The notes: generated by a model not told the origin, from the letters alone. 64,000 nucleotides of DNA from Novosphingobium piscinae (GCF_014230355.1 NZ_JACLAX010000015.1:1-64000), one strand, 5' to 3'; positions 30,497 through 39,905 are shown, counted from the first letter of the stretch. Numbers and translations are program-made.

Positions 30497-31990
30497 CTAG
30501 TCCACCGCCGCGGTCGTCGCGCCCAGGGCCGGCACCCCGATCGAGCGACGCCCGCCAAAATCGGTGCGCACCACGATCAGCCCGGCCTTCTCATAGTGAT
30601 CAAGCAGCCGGCGGATGCGGCCGGCCGACTGCGTGCCGTAGATCCGCGCCAGTTCCTCATCCTCCGGGCACGGCTGGCCCCGCTGGGCGGCACGGGCAAT
30701 CGCCAGGAACGGGGCAAGCAGATCGTCAGCCACGTCCCGTGCCACCTGCAGGATATCGGCCCAGCCGGCGTCGTCGGGATCGCAGCCGGCGACGGCCATG
30801 GCGAAACGCCGGCGGAAGGCCGCCATGTCGAGCCCACCGATGCCGATCCGCTTCATCCGGCAGCGCACCGTGAAGTCCTGATACAGCGCCGCGACCGGCT
30901 GGAAGGTGCAGTCGGGCTCGGCCGCCAGTTCGAACAGGGTCTCGGTCACGGCGCGGGCATCGTCCTGCTGCTGGAACAGGCTGGGCGCGGTCGGCGGCGG
31001 AGGCTCTTCGCCCGGCGGCCCGGCGGTCTCAATCAGGTCGAGCAGGATCGCGCTGTCGACCGGCTCAGGTTCGGCGCGCGTCGGCAGGACAAGCGCCGGC
31101 GCCACCACGGGCTCGGCGACCTCGGCCAGGAGCAGGCTTTCCATGTCGGGGCCGGAGGCACTTGGCAACGGCATCAGTCCCTGCACGACATTGCGCGCGC
31201 GGGTACGCACCTCGCCGATGCGGACGGAGACCGGGCGGCGGCTGATCGCCGGGCCCAGCCCCAGGAAATGTCCGCGCGCCAGATCACGGATCTGCTCGGC
31301 CTGGCGGCGTTCCATGCCGAGCAGGTCAGCGGCGCGGACCATGTCGATATCGAGGAACGTCCGCCCCATCAGGAAGTTCGAGGCTTCGGCGGCCACGTTC
31401 TTGGCCAGCTTGGCCAGACGCTGGGTGGCGATGATCCCGGCTAGCCCGCGCTTGCGCCCCCGGCACATCAAGTTGGTCATCGCTGCCAGGCTGATCCGGC
31501 GGACCTCGTCCGACACGTCTCCGGCAGCGGCGGGAGCGAACATCTGCGCCTCGTCGACCACGACCAGCGCGGGATACCATTCTTCGCGCGGGGCATCGAA
31601 CAGGGTGGCAAGGAAGGTTGCCGCGCAACGCATCTGCGCCTCGAGGTCGAGCCCGTCGAGCGCCAGCACCACCGAGGCGCGATGCGTGCGGATCCGGGCG
31701 GCAAGCCGGACGATCTCGTCATTGGCATAGGCGCCGCCGTCGATCACCACATGGCCGAAGGGTTCGGCCAGAGTCACGAAATCACCTTCAGGGTCGATCA
31801 CCACCTGCTGAACCAGGCCCGCGCTCTCCTCCAGCAGGCGGCGCAGCAGGTGCGACTTGCCCGACCCCGAGTTGCCCTGGACCAGCAGGCGCGTGGCAAG
31901 CAGTTCCTCGATGTCGACGCGCACCGACGCACCAGCAGAATCCAAACCGATGACGACCGAGGCGCTCACCGGGGTGCTGTCGCGGATCAC
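30497..31990 (-). CDS. HerA-like / DUF87 ATP-binding protein
   Basis: A protein of about 497 residues of the FtsK/HerA ATPase superfamily. The N-terminal part has VVIGLDSAGASVRVDIEEL, the P-loop GNSGSGKSH, and Walker B ALVVVDEAQMF followed by an arginine-rich segment CRGRKRGLAGIIATQRLAKLAKN. The C-half is a winged-helix-like region ending in a dyad of DHYEKAGLIVVRTDFGGRR. It may act on DNA or as a stand-alone helicase-like ATPase; NurA is not next to it. Start is uncertain: GTG at 31990 is used, GTG at 32026 or 31969 are possible. It diverges from the DUF4169 gene. Confidence 0.78.
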   Translation of the reverse strand: MIRDSTPVSASVVIGLDSAGASVRVDIEELLATRLLVQGNSGSGKSHLLRRLLEESAGLVQQVVIDPEGDFVTLAEPFGHVVIDGGAYANDEIVRLAARIRTHRASVVLALDGLDLEAQMRCAATFLATLFDAPREEWYPALVVVDEAQMFAPAAAGDVSDEVRRISLAAMTNLMCRGRKRGLAGIIATQRLAKLAKNVAAEASNFLMGRTFLDIDMVRAADLLGMERRQAEQIRDLARGHFLGLGPAISRRPVSVRIGEVRTRARNVVQGLMPLPSASGPDMESLLLAEVAEPVVAPALVLPTRAEPEPVDSAILLDLIETAGPPGEEPPPPTAPSLFQQQDDARAVTETLFELAAEPDCTFQPVAALYQDFTVRCRMKRIGIGGLDMAAFRRRFAMAVAGCDPDDAGWADILQVARDVADDLLAPFLAIARAAQRGQPCPEDEELARIYGTQSAGRIRRLLDHYEKAGLIVVRTDFGGRRSIGVPALGATTAAVD

Positions 31991-32079
31991 CCCGCACCGC
32001 TCAACGGCCGGGCACGGCTTATCCACGGCCGCGTCGGGAGGCTGTGGCGATCCCCACTGATCCGGAGTATGGCGGGGCC

Positions 32080-32280
32080 ATGGCCGAGATCATCAACCTG
32101 CGCCTCGCCCGCAAGGCGCACAAGCGGGCCGAGGCCGCCCGCACGGCAGCCGAGAACCGCGCCCGGCACGGCCAGAGCCGCGCCGCGCGCGACCGCGCGC
32201 GCGCCGAGGCCGCCCGCACCGAACGCACCCTGTCCGGTGCGCGGCGGGACACACTGCCCGGCACTCCGGAGGCGGACTGA
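32080..32280 (+). CDS. DUF4169 family protein
   Basis: A 66-residue strongly basic, helical protein starting MAEIINLRLARKAHKRAEAA, which is the family N-terminus. It has no predicted signal or membrane segment. Its stop overlaps the next gene by one base (TGATG). Members are small alphaproteobacterial proteins of unknown role. Confidence 0.8.
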   Translation: MAEIINLRLARKAHKRAEAARTAAENRARHGQSRAARDRARAEAARTERTLSGARRDTLPGTPEAD

Positions 32281-32486
32281 TGCGGAGCACGTTCGGCACC
32301 GCGACCGTGCGGCTCTACCGGCTGGTCGATGCGGTCGGCGGCGGGGGTGAGGCCGAGACCCTGCTCTACGGCCCGCTCGACGAAGCCCTGATCCTGGCTG
32401 CCAGTCTGCCGGAACATGTCCAGGAGGACCTGTTTCTGGCCACGGACAACGATGTGGTCGCCTACCTCGATCTGGCCCCCGATTGA
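32280..32486 (+). CDS. Small protein, unknown function
   Basis: A 68-residue acidic protein reading MRSTFGTATVRLYRLVDA, then DEALILAASLPEHVQEDLFLATDNDVVAYLDLAPD. The ATG shares its first base with the stop of the DUF4169 gene, so the two are translationally coupled. No recognisable motif. Confidence 0.6.
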   Translation: MRSTFGTATVRLYRLVDAVGGGGEAETLLYGPLDEALILAASLPEHVQEDLFLATDNDVVAYLDLAPD

Positions 32487-32500
32487 TGCATGTTTACAAA

Positions 32501-32532
32501 TTCTGTCAGTCGCTTACGTCTCGGTGACAGAA
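32501..32532. promoter_or_regulatory. Inverted repeat in the promoter region of the regulator-FecR-kinase operon
   Basis: TTCTGTCA at 32501-32508 and its exact reverse complement TGACAGAA at 32525-32532, 16 bases apart, about 155 bases before the response-regulator ATG. The surroundings are AT-richer than the window average (TGTTTACAAATTC before, GAACAATTGTAAAAT after), as expected of a promoter. The binding protein is unknown; the regulator encoded just downstream is one candidate. Confidence 0.45.
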
Positions 32533-32685
32533 ACGGGGCGCACAGGACTGAACTGTCCCACATGTGAACAATTGTAAAATGCCGGGCCGGCATTTGCGCA
32601 AGCCACGGAAATGTCTGCTAACGATCGATTGTAATCAGAACCTTGGCGATGGAGAGATGCGCCGGCTCACCCCCGGCCCCCTGAT

Positions 32686-33372
32686 ATGAAAGTCGCAGTT
32701 CTCGATGATGACAAGGCCGTGCTCGAGACGGTTGCCAAGTTGCTCGACGAGGCCGGCTTCCAGTGCGCCACGTTCGACAATGGCCGCCAACTTGTGCGCA
32801 CGCTGCATCGGGAAACCTTTGACCTGTTCGTGATCGACTGGAACCTGCCCGACCTGCCAGGGCTCAACGTTCTCGAATGGATCCGAAACCAGATCGGCGC
32901 CCAGCCGCCAGTTCTGCTGCTGACCAACCGCGTGTCGGACGAAGACCTGGTGGCCGGACTGCGCGCCGGGGCGGACGATTTCGTGACCAAGCCCTACCAC
33001 CCGGCCGTGCTGCTGGCCCGGGTCGAGGCGCTTGCCCGGCGTTCGACGATGAACCTCAGCAGGACCACCGAAACCTACGGCAAGCTGGATTTCGAGCTGA
33101 CCAGCAAGACCCTGCGGCTGTCGGGCGAGGTCGTGCACCTCACCCCCAAGGAATTCAGCCTTGCGCTGCTGCTGTTCCGCAACCTCAACCGGGCCGTCTC
33201 GCGGGCCTACATTTTCGAGACAATCTGGGGCATGGACCCCGATCTCTCGACCCGGACGCTCGACATCCATATCTCCAAGATCCGCTCCAAACTGGCGCTG
33301 CGTCCGGAAAACGGCTTCCGCCTCACTCCGGTCTATGGCTACGGCTACCGGCTGGAGGAACACCTGGCGTGA
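32686..33372 (+). CDS. OmpR-type response regulator
   Basis: A 228-residue two-domain regulator. The receiver has acidic residues Asp7/Asp8 and phospho-acceptor Asp51 (LFVIDWNLPD), then the conserved VTKPYHP lysine. The C-terminal winged helix has VVHLTPKEFSLALLLFRN, TIWGMDPDLSTRTLDIHISKIRSKL and YGYGYRLE. It is followed, through a GTGA overlap, by a LysM-FecR gene rather than directly by a kinase; the kinase is third. The partner kinase is probably the CHASE2 protein of this operon. Confidence 0.92.
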   Translation: MKVAVLDDDKAVLETVAKLLDEAGFQCATFDNGRQLVRTLHRETFDLFVIDWNLPDLPGLNVLEWIRNQIGAQPPVLLLTNRVSDEDLVAGLRAGADDFVTKPYHPAVLLARVEALARRSTMNLSRTTETYGKLDFELTSKTLRLSGEVVHLTPKEFSLALLLFRNLNRAVSRAYIFETIWGMDPDLSTRTLDIHISKIRSKLALRPENGFRLTPVYGYGYRLEEHLA

Positions 33373-34736
33373 GCAGGTCGCGCGCGGTGCGTCGGACAGC
33401 GGCCGCAATGCTGCTGCTCGGAACGGCCTCGGCGCTGGCCGCAGCTCCGCCCCCGGGCGCTCCGGCCGAGGCCGAAGTCCGCTACACCATCCAACCCGGA
33501 GATACGCTCTACCAGCTGGGCCGCGCCTATTTGGCCGGACCGCGTGCGCTGGTCCGGGTCCGCCGGGTCAACCGCATCCCGGCGAACAGCCTGATCGTGG
33601 CGGGCAAGGACCTGCGTCTGCCGCGCAGTGTGCTGCGCGATGAGCCGATCACCGCAAGGATCGACAGCTTCAGCGGCGGGGTGACGCTGCGCAACGGCGC
33701 GGCAGTGGTTCCGGCCAAGGCAGGGGTCGACCTCGGTGAAGGGACCGTGATCGAAACCGGGCCGCGGGGCTTTGTCTCGCTCCGCCTGACAGACGACAGT
33801 ACGATCACCGTGCCGTCGCAAAGCGTGGTGCGCATCGTCCGCCTGCGCCGCCTGCTGATCAACCAGGCGGTCGAGCGCGAGTTCGCCACCCAGTCCGGAC
33901 GCGTGCGCGCCCGGGTCACCCCGATGGGTGATCCAGCCAGTTCGTTCCGCGTGACCACGCCGATCACGGTCTCGGCAGTGCGTGGCACCGACTTCCGGGT
34001 AAACTACGATGCCGCCGCGGCCCGCGCCCTGACCGAGGTCGAGGATGGCCAGGTGGCCTTCGCCCTCGGTCAGAACGATGCGCCCGCAGCAGCCCGTCCC
34101 GACTTGGCCCGGGCGGAGACGATGCTGGCCCCCGGGTTCGGCGCGCTTGCGACCCCAGGTAAGGTCGGAACCGCCACGGCGCTGTTGGCCTCGCCTCGCC
34201 TCGTCGACCCCGACCGTGCCCAGACCGAGCCGGACCTTGCCTTTTCTGTTGTCCCCGACGATCAGGCTGCGGGATATCGCCTCCAGATTGGCCGAGACGC
34301 CGGGTTGCTCGACCTGATCGACGAGACCAGCGGCAGCACGCCGCGCTTCAGCTTGCCAGGGGTCCCGACCGGCACCTATTTCGTGCGGATCGCCGCGCTT
34401 GACGCCCAGGGGGCCGAAGGTCGCGGCCGGACCTATGCCTTCGACCGGGTGCTCAATGCCGTGGCCGGATCGGCCACCGCCGAGGGCCGGCGCTACCGCT
34501 TCAAGTGGACCAGCGCCGCCGACGGGACGCCGCAGTTTCGCTTCCGCCTGGTCCGCAAGGACCGGCCCGACCTGCCGATCGTCGACGAGGCGCTGGGCAC
34601 GGCCCGCGAGATCTCGGTCACCGCGCTGCGCCCGGGGGAATACAGCTGGCGGGTGCTCTCGCTGGTGCCCTTCCGGGACCGGATCGTCGCGACCTGGTCG
34701 GCCGAGCAGGGCTTCGAGGTAACCGCGCCGAGGTGA
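33369..34736 (+). CDS. Exported LysM-FecR domain protein
   Basis: A 455-residue protein starting at a GTG that overlaps the regulator stop. It has a signal-like segment (about residues 5-25), a LysM peptidoglycan-binding motif at about 38-84 (YTIQPGDTLYQLGRAYL), a FecR domain at about 94-230 (GTVIETGPRGFVSLRLTDDSTI, SSFRVTTPITVSAVRGTDFRV), and a C-terminal half with fibronectin-like beta segments (GYRLQIGRDAGLLDLI, GEYSWRVLSLVPF). Between the regulator and the kinase, it may be a periplasmic sensing partner. That role is inferred. Confidence 0.88.
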   Translation: MSRSRAVRRTAAAMLLLGTASALAAAPPPGAPAEAEVRYTIQPGDTLYQLGRAYLAGPRALVRVRRVNRIPANSLIVAGKDLRLPRSVLRDEPITARIDSFSGGVTLRNGAAVVPAKAGVDLGEGTVIETGPRGFVSLRLTDDSTITVPSQSVVRIVRLRRLLINQAVEREFATQSGRVRARVTPMGDPASSFRVTTPITVSAVRGTDFRVNYDAAAARALTEVEDGQVAFALGQNDAPAAARPDLARAETMLAPGFGALATPGKVGTATALLASPRLVDPDRAQTEPDLAFSVVPDDQAAGYRLQIGRDAGLLDLIDETSGSTPRFSLPGVPTGTYFVRIAALDAQGAEGRGRTYAFDRVLNAVAGSATAEGRRYRFKWTSAADGTPQFRFRLVRKDRPDLPIVDEALGTAREISVTALRPGEYSWRVLSLVPFRDRIVATWSAEQGFEVTAPR

Positions 34737-36631
34737 GCTTGCCGGCCGGTCTGCGATGGCTCGGGCGCCGGCGCCGCGACGGGTGGTTGACCGTGCTGGC
34801 CTGCCTGCTCGGGGCCACGGCGCTGGAGGGCGGCGGCCTGGTCGCCCGGCTCGATCACATCGCCTACGACGCCCTGCTGGGGCACCGCCCGCCACCGCCG
34901 ACCGACCGCATCCTGATCGTGGCGATCGACGCGCGCAGCCTGACCGCGATCGGCGCCTGGCCCTGGCCGCGGCAGGTCCAGGCCGAACTGGTCCGGCGGC
35001 TGTCCGCCGCCCGGCCGCAGGCGATCGGGATCGACGTGCTGCTGACCGAGCCGCGCGATCCGGCGGGCGATGCCGCCTTGGCCGAGGCCCTGGCCGAAGC
35101 GGGCAATGTCTACCTGCCGCTGGCCTTCGAGCTGCCCGGCCGCAATGGCCGCGCGGTCGACGTGTTGCGCCCGCTGCCGGCCTTCGTCCGCGCCAGCGCC
35201 GGGCTGGGGCACGTCAACCTCTCCCCGGACAGCGATGGGGTGATGCGCACCGGGTGGCGGACCTATCAGGCGGATGGCACGGGCTGGCCGGCCCTGCCCG
35301 CGGCCATGCTGGGCCAGCCTGCGGACCGGGCACCGCCAGCGTCCGGCCTGACCCGGGCTGCCCCGCTGATGATCGACTATCCGGGCTCGGCCGGCACCCT
35401 GGCCTCAGTCCCGGCCGCAGCCGTGCTGCGCGGCGAGGTTCCGGCTGCACTGATCGCCGGCAAGCTGGTGCTGGTCGGGATGACCGCGAGCGGGCTGGGC
35501 GACATGCACGCGACGCCGCTGTCGGCCGACGCCCAGTTGATGCCCGGGGTCGAGATCCAGGGCAGCCTGCTCGCCACGCTGCTTGCCCCGCGCCAGCTCA
35601 TCCCGGCCTCCCCGGCGCTGCAATGGGCCTTCGCGCTGGCACCGGTGCTGGCGCTGTTCGCGGGGCTGGCCTGGCTACCCAGTCGGCGCGGACTGGCCTG
35701 GACCGCGCTGCTCGCCATCGGGGTGGTCGCCATCAGCGCCGGCGGGCTGATCCTCGGCAATCTCTGGCTGCGTCCGGCGGTCCCGCTGGTGGCGCTGGCG
35801 GTGAGCTATGCCGTCTGGTCGTGGCGGCGGCTTGCCGTGGCCAGCGGCATGGTCTCCGCAGAACTCGAACGCGCCAGCCGTGAGGCAGGTCTGCCCGCCC
35901 CGCCGCCAGCGGCCGGGATGCTTGACCGCCAGATCGACCTGCTGACCGAGATGACCGCGCGCGAACGGGCGCTGCGCCACGAGCATGAGTCGGTGGTCCG
36001 CTTGCTCTCGCACGACATGCGCGCGCCGCAGAGCGCGATCCTCGCGCTGCTCGATCAGGGAGGCGGCTGCCCGCCCGACCTCGCTACCCGGATCGGCGCC
36101 CATGCCCGCCGCACGCTCGAGCTGGCCGACGGGTTCGTCCATCTGGCGCGGGCACAGGCGGTGGCACCGGGGACCGAACTGATCGACCTGCGCGATCTGG
36201 CCATCGAAGCCGCCGACGCACTCTGGCCGCAAGCCCAGTCCCGGGGCATCGCCCTGCGGACGCCCGACGATGCGGCAGAGGTGCTGGTGCGCGGCGATCG
36301 CTCGCTGCTCGCCCGCGTGCTGGTCAACCTGCTCGACAACGCGATCAAGTATGGTGCGGCCGGCACACCGGTGACGATCGGAATCGCCACGCTCGGCGAT
36401 CAGGCCGAAGTGACCGTGCGCAACCACGGGCCGGACATCCCCGCCGACCAGCTCGACCGCATCTTCGAGAGTTTTGCCCAGGCTCCGGGTCGCGGACGCC
36501 GCGCCGACGGGGTGGGTCTGGGCCTGGCCTTCGTCCACACGGTGGTGACGCGTCACGGCGGCACGGTGACCTGCCGCAGCGCCGGGGGCGAGACCGGCTT
36601 CAGCCTGGCGCTGCCTGCGGCGCAGCCTTGA
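34733..36631 (+). CDS. CHASE2 sensor histidine kinase
   Basis: A 632-residue membrane sensor starting at a GTG that overlaps the FecR gene stop. A first membrane segment is followed by a periplasmic CHASE2 domain (about residues 40-300: RILIVAIDARSLTAIGAWPWPRQV, IDYPGSAG, VLVGMTASGLGD). Three more membrane helices, about 305-375, precede a short coiled-coil. The kinase has His427 (LLSHDMRAPQS), N-box LVNLLDNAIKYG and G-box GVGLGLAF. The H-box reads HDMRAP rather than HELRTP. The last 32 bases overlap the convergent lipoprotein gene. Confidence 0.92.
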   Translation: MSLPAGLRWLGRRRRDGWLTVLACLLGATALEGGGLVARLDHIAYDALLGHRPPPPTDRILIVAIDARSLTAIGAWPWPRQVQAELVRRLSAARPQAIGIDVLLTEPRDPAGDAALAEALAEAGNVYLPLAFELPGRNGRAVDVLRPLPAFVRASAGLGHVNLSPDSDGVMRTGWRTYQADGTGWPALPAAMLGQPADRAPPASGLTRAAPLMIDYPGSAGTLASVPAAAVLRGEVPAALIAGKLVLVGMTASGLGDMHATPLSADAQLMPGVEIQGSLLATLLAPRQLIPASPALQWAFALAPVLALFAGLAWLPSRRGLAWTALLAIGVVAISAGGLILGNLWLRPAVPLVALAVSYAVWSWRRLAVASGMVSAELERASREAGLPAPPPAAGMLDRQIDLLTEMTARERALRHEHESVVRLLSHDMRAPQSAILALLDQGGGCPPDLATRIGAHARRTLELADGFVHLARAQAVAPGTELIDLRDLAIEAADALWPQAQSRGIALRTPDDAAEVLVRGDRSLLARVLVNLLDNAIKYGAAGTPVTIGIATLGDQAEVTVRNHGPDIPADQLDRIFESFAQAPGRGRRADGVGLGLAFVHTVVTRHGGTVTCRSAGGETGFSLALPAAQP

Positions 36632-37088
36632 GCGCGGCGCAGAGCGGCGCGGCCAACGTGGTGCCATCGCCGACCGGTTCATCGGGGCGCAGCACACGCA
36701 GCACCGATCCCCGCCACAGCACCGCACCGCTGGTGCGGTCGGTGAGCGTCAGGGTCAGTTCCTCGCGGTCCTTGCGGCGCGACGGACTGCGGCCGCGCGG
36801 CGGGTCCTCGCCGGCCCGCAGCACGGCGGCGCGCGCCGGGCGGAGCGCATGGGCACTGTGCAGCAGCACGGTGGCAGGCTGGCCGGGAACCAGCCCGGCG
36901 GCACGGACACAGCCTTCGAGCACGCTGGCAGCCGGCGTCGACGCCCCATCTCCGGCGGGCAGGACCAGCGCATAGCGCGCACCGGCCGGCACGGTTCCGG
37001 ACAGGTTGACCTGCTGCGCCGGGCCGGCGGCGCAGCCCGCGAGCAACAGGAAGGGGGCGGCGGCAGCCGCGGTCCGCAGGGTGATCAT
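36600..37088 (-). CDS. Predicted lipoprotein, unknown function
   Basis: A 162-residue protein with a lipobox, LLLAGCA, cleaved before Cys19, so it is probably an outer- or inner-membrane-anchored periplasmic protein. The body carries an arginine-rich loop (RGRSPSRRKDREELTLTLTDR) and GAVLWRGSVLRVLRPDEPVG. It overlaps the CHASE2 kinase tail-to-tail by 32 bases. No family recognised. Confidence 0.68.
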   Translation of the reverse strand: MITLRTAAAAAPFLLLAGCAAGPAQQVNLSGTVPAGARYALVLPAGDGASTPAASVLEGCVRAAGLVPGQPATVLLHSAHALRPARAAVLRAGEDPPRGRSPSRRKDREELTLTLTDRTSGAVLWRGSVLRVLRPDEPVGDGTTLAAPLCAALKAAPQAAPG

Positions 37089-37288
37089 CCTGCCGGGTTA
37101 GACAGGGCCGCGACGCGAGGCAACCGCTGGCCCGCCGCCTGGCGGCAGTGTTTACATTCGGTGATGTGACCCAGCCGGGCCAGCTCGCCCCTGCGCAGCG
37201 CAGCCCCTGCGCGGGGCCTCGAAACGTATTAAGTGGCTTTACGTAGGTATTTGCCCTTTCTTAACCACGAACGGGGCATTCTCGCAGC

Positions 37289-38266
37289 ATGTCGAGAACA
37301 CCGTTCAATATTGCCCTCACCGGTCTGACCCTGACGGCCGCGCTTTGCGTGCGCCCGGCCTGGGCTGCGGGCGTTGCCGCCGGCACCGTGATCGAGAACG
37401 TCGCCACCGCGACGTACAGCAGCGGTGCCGGGACCGCCTCGATCCAGTCCAACCGCGTCAGCCTGCGCGTCGATGAGTTGCTCGACGTCGCCGTGGCCAC
37501 GCTCTCGACCGCTCCGCAGCCGCTGTCCGGCGGCACGGCCGTGCTCAGCTATGCGGTCACCAACAGCGGCAACGGGAGCGAGGCCTACACCCTCGCCGTG
37601 GATCCGGCCGTGGCGGGCAATCCCTTCACCGCAACGATCCAGGCGATCGTCGCCGACAGCAACGGCAACGGCACCTACGATGCCGGGGTCGACGCCGTCC
37701 TCGCCACCGGCGCGAGCACCCCGGCGCTCGCCGCCGATGCCGCGCTGCGGGTCTTCGTTCTGGTCGGCCTGCCGGCCGGCGCGGCCGACGCCGCGATCAG
37801 CCAGGTGCGGCTCACCGCTACGGCCGAAACCGGCTCGGGCACCCCCGGCACCACCTTCGCCGGAGCCGGTGACGGCGGCGTCGATGCCGTGGTTGGCGCC
37901 AGCACTGCGCGCTCTGCCACGCTCGCCGCGGTCATCGCCCGGCTTGGCGCCGTGGGCCTGACCAAGTCCGCGGTCATCGCCGATCCCTTTGGCGGCAGCC
38001 GCCCGGTTCCCGGCGCCCTGGTCACCTACAGCCTCGTCACCCGGATCAGCGGATCGGGCTCGGCCGAGGGGGTGACCGTGAGCGACGGCATTCCCGCCGG
38101 CACGACCTATCAGGCCGGCACGCTCAAGCTCGACGGCGCGGCACTCAGCGACGCTGCCGATGCCGATGCAGGCACCGCCGCCGCCTCGGGCGTGGCCGTG
38201 GCGCTCGGCACGCTGGCCGCCGGCTCGCCCGACCGCACCATCTCGTTCACCGTCAAGATCAACTGA
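37289..38266 (+). CDS. Exported DUF11-type repeat protein 1
   Basis: A 325-residue protein with a signal peptide (LTLTAALCVRPAWA). The N-terminal module AGTVIENVATATYSSG is shared with the products of the genes at 38831 and 39947. It has the Ca-loop-like DSNGNGTYDAGVDAV and a C-terminal DUF11-like domain (LTKSAVIADPFGG, VPGALVTYSLVT, VTVSDGIPAGTTY). It begins a four-gene plus-strand run. Function unknown; surface or periplasmic location inferred. Confidence 0.75.
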   Translation: MSRTPFNIALTGLTLTAALCVRPAWAAGVAAGTVIENVATATYSSGAGTASIQSNRVSLRVDELLDVAVATLSTAPQPLSGGTAVLSYAVTNSGNGSEAYTLAVDPAVAGNPFTATIQAIVADSNGNGTYDAGVDAVLATGASTPALAADAALRVFVLVGLPAGAADAAISQVRLTATAETGSGTPGTTFAGAGDGGVDAVVGASTARSATLAAVIARLGAVGLTKSAVIADPFGGSRPVPGALVTYSLVTRISGSGSAEGVTVSDGIPAGTTYQAGTLKLDGAALSDAADADAGTAAASGVAVALGTLAAGSPDRTISFTVKIN

Positions 38267-38277
38267 GGACCACAGCC

Positions 38278-38769
38278 ATGTTCCGATCCCTGCTGATTGC
38301 CATCGCCGCGGCCCTCGCCGCACCGCTGGCCCTGCTGCCCGCACCGGCCCTCGCGGCCGACACCGCGACCAGTCCGGTCGCGCTCACCGGCGAGGTCAAG
38401 GTCGACCGCGTCGTCACCGAGAACGGCGCGACCCGCCACGTGCTGGTCCAGCCCGACAAGGTCGTCCCCGGCGAACGGCTGGTGTTCACCACCCGTTACC
38501 GCAACACCGGGGCCAAGCCGATCCAGAACTTCGTCGTGACCAACCCGGTCCCGGCCGCCGTCGTGCTGGCCGACAACACCGACCGCGCGCTGGTCGTCTC
38601 GGTCGACGGCGGCACCAGTTGGGGCCCGCTCGCCAGCCTGACCGTGCCCGATGGCGCCAAGGGCCGCCGCGCTGCCGGCCCGGCCGACGTCACCCATCTG
38701 CGCTGGACCATCCCGGTGATCGCACCCGGCGCCGATGGCGCTGTCGAATACCACGCGACGGTTCGCTGA
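38278..38769 (+). CDS. Exported DUF11-like single-domain protein
   Basis: A 163-residue protein with a signal peptide (LLIAIAAALAAPLALLPAPALA) and a single beta-rich domain: VVPGERLVFTTRYRNTGAKPIQNFVVTNPVP is the DUF11-like core, followed by VDGGTSWGPLASLTVPDG. It starts 11 bases after the preceding stop. It resembles a detached copy of the domain repeated in its neighbours. Confidence 0.72.
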   Translation: MFRSLLIAIAAALAAPLALLPAPALAADTATSPVALTGEVKVDRVVTENGATRHVLVQPDKVVPGERLVFTTRYRNTGAKPIQNFVVTNPVPAAVVLADNTDRALVVSVDGGTSWGPLASLTVPDGAKGRRAAGPADVTHLRWTIPVIAPGADGAVEYHATVR

Positions 38770-38830
38770 CCGCTTGCGTGCCCCTCGTCCGCGGGGCCCG
38801 GCGGACATGCTGTAAGTTGAGGACAAGATC

Positions 38831-39895
38831 ATGAAAAACAACAACAAGCTGCTGGCTGCGGCGGGCCTCACGGCGCTTGCGGCCAGCCTCGGCGCGGGAA
38901 CTGCCCACGCTGCCGGCACGGTCGCCGGCCAGACCATCACCAACACGGTGACGGTCAACTTCCAGGTCAGCGGGGTCACCCAGACCGCCCAGACCGGGAC
39001 CAACGCGATCACGGTCGACCGCCGCGTCGTGCTCACCGTGACCGGCGCCCCGGCGACCACCTCGGCGGCTCCGGGGCAGATCGATGCGGTTACCGCCTTC
39101 CAGGTGACCAACACCTCGAACGACACGCTCGACCTGCAGCTCACTGCGGTGAACCAGGCCGGCGGCGCCACCGTGCACGGCGGCACCGACGTGTTCGACG
39201 TGACCAACTTCGCGTACTTCCTCGATTCGAACACCAACGGGGTCTACGACGCCGGGGTCGACGCGCAGATCACCTACCTCGACGAGATCGCGCCCGATAC
39301 GACCCGGACGGTCTTTGTCCATGCCGACATTCCGGGCGGCGCCACGAATGCCCAGGCCTCCGGCATCACCCTGACCGCGCGCGCTGCGGCGGCCGGTGCG
39401 GCCGGCACCCAGGGCGCGCTGCTCACCGCCACGACCACGGCCAACACCGCCGGGATCGATACGGTCTTCGCCGATGCCGCCGGTGCCACCGATGCCGCCA
39501 ACGACGGCGCCTTCTCGGCCCGCGGCAGCTACACGGTTGCCGGCGCGTTGCTGACGGTCAGCAAGTTCAGTTCGATCATCAGCGATCCGGTGAATGGGAC
39601 GACCAATCCCAAGGCGATCCCGGGCGCTGTGGTGGAATACTGCCTGGCCGTGTCGAACGGGGCCGGCGCGGCAACCGCGACGGGTCTTGCGCTGAGCGAT
39701 CCCCTGCCCTCGACCGTCACCTACAACACGGCCTTCGGCATCCTCGTCAATGCCACGGTCAGCGGCAGCACCTGCACGGGCGGCACCGCCGGCGGGACCT
39801 ATTCGGCCACGCCGACCCCGACCGTCAGCGGCACGCTCAACAACCTCGCCGCCGGCGCCGCTGCGGCGCTGCGCTTCCGTGTGACGATCAACTGA
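38831..39895 (+). CDS. Exported DUF11-type repeat protein 2
   Basis: A 354-residue protein with a lysine-tagged signal peptide (MKNNNKLLAAAGLTALAAS ending AHA). It repeats the N-terminal module (AGTVAGQTITNTVTVNF), the DSNTNGVYDAGVDAQ loop seen in protein 1, and a DUF11-like C-terminus with ISDPVNGTTNPKAIPGAVV. The last motif recurs nearly unchanged in the convergent adhesin gene at 45016. No anchoring or sorting signal is visible at the C-terminus. Confidence 0.75.
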   Translation: MKNNNKLLAAAGLTALAASLGAGTAHAAGTVAGQTITNTVTVNFQVSGVTQTAQTGTNAITVDRRVVLTVTGAPATTSAAPGQIDAVTAFQVTNTSNDTLDLQLTAVNQAGGATVHGGTDVFDVTNFAYFLDSNTNGVYDAGVDAQITYLDEIAPDTTRTVFVHADIPGGATNAQASGITLTARAAAAGAAGTQGALLTATTTANTAGIDTVFADAAGATDAANDGAFSARGSYTVAGALLTVSKFSSIISDPVNGTTNPKAIPGAVVEYCLAVSNGAGAATATGLALSDPLPSTVTYNTAFGILVNATVSGSTCTGGTAGGTYSATPTPTVSGTLNNLAAGAAAALRFRVTIN

Positions 39896-39905
39896 GGACC
39901 CCTCT

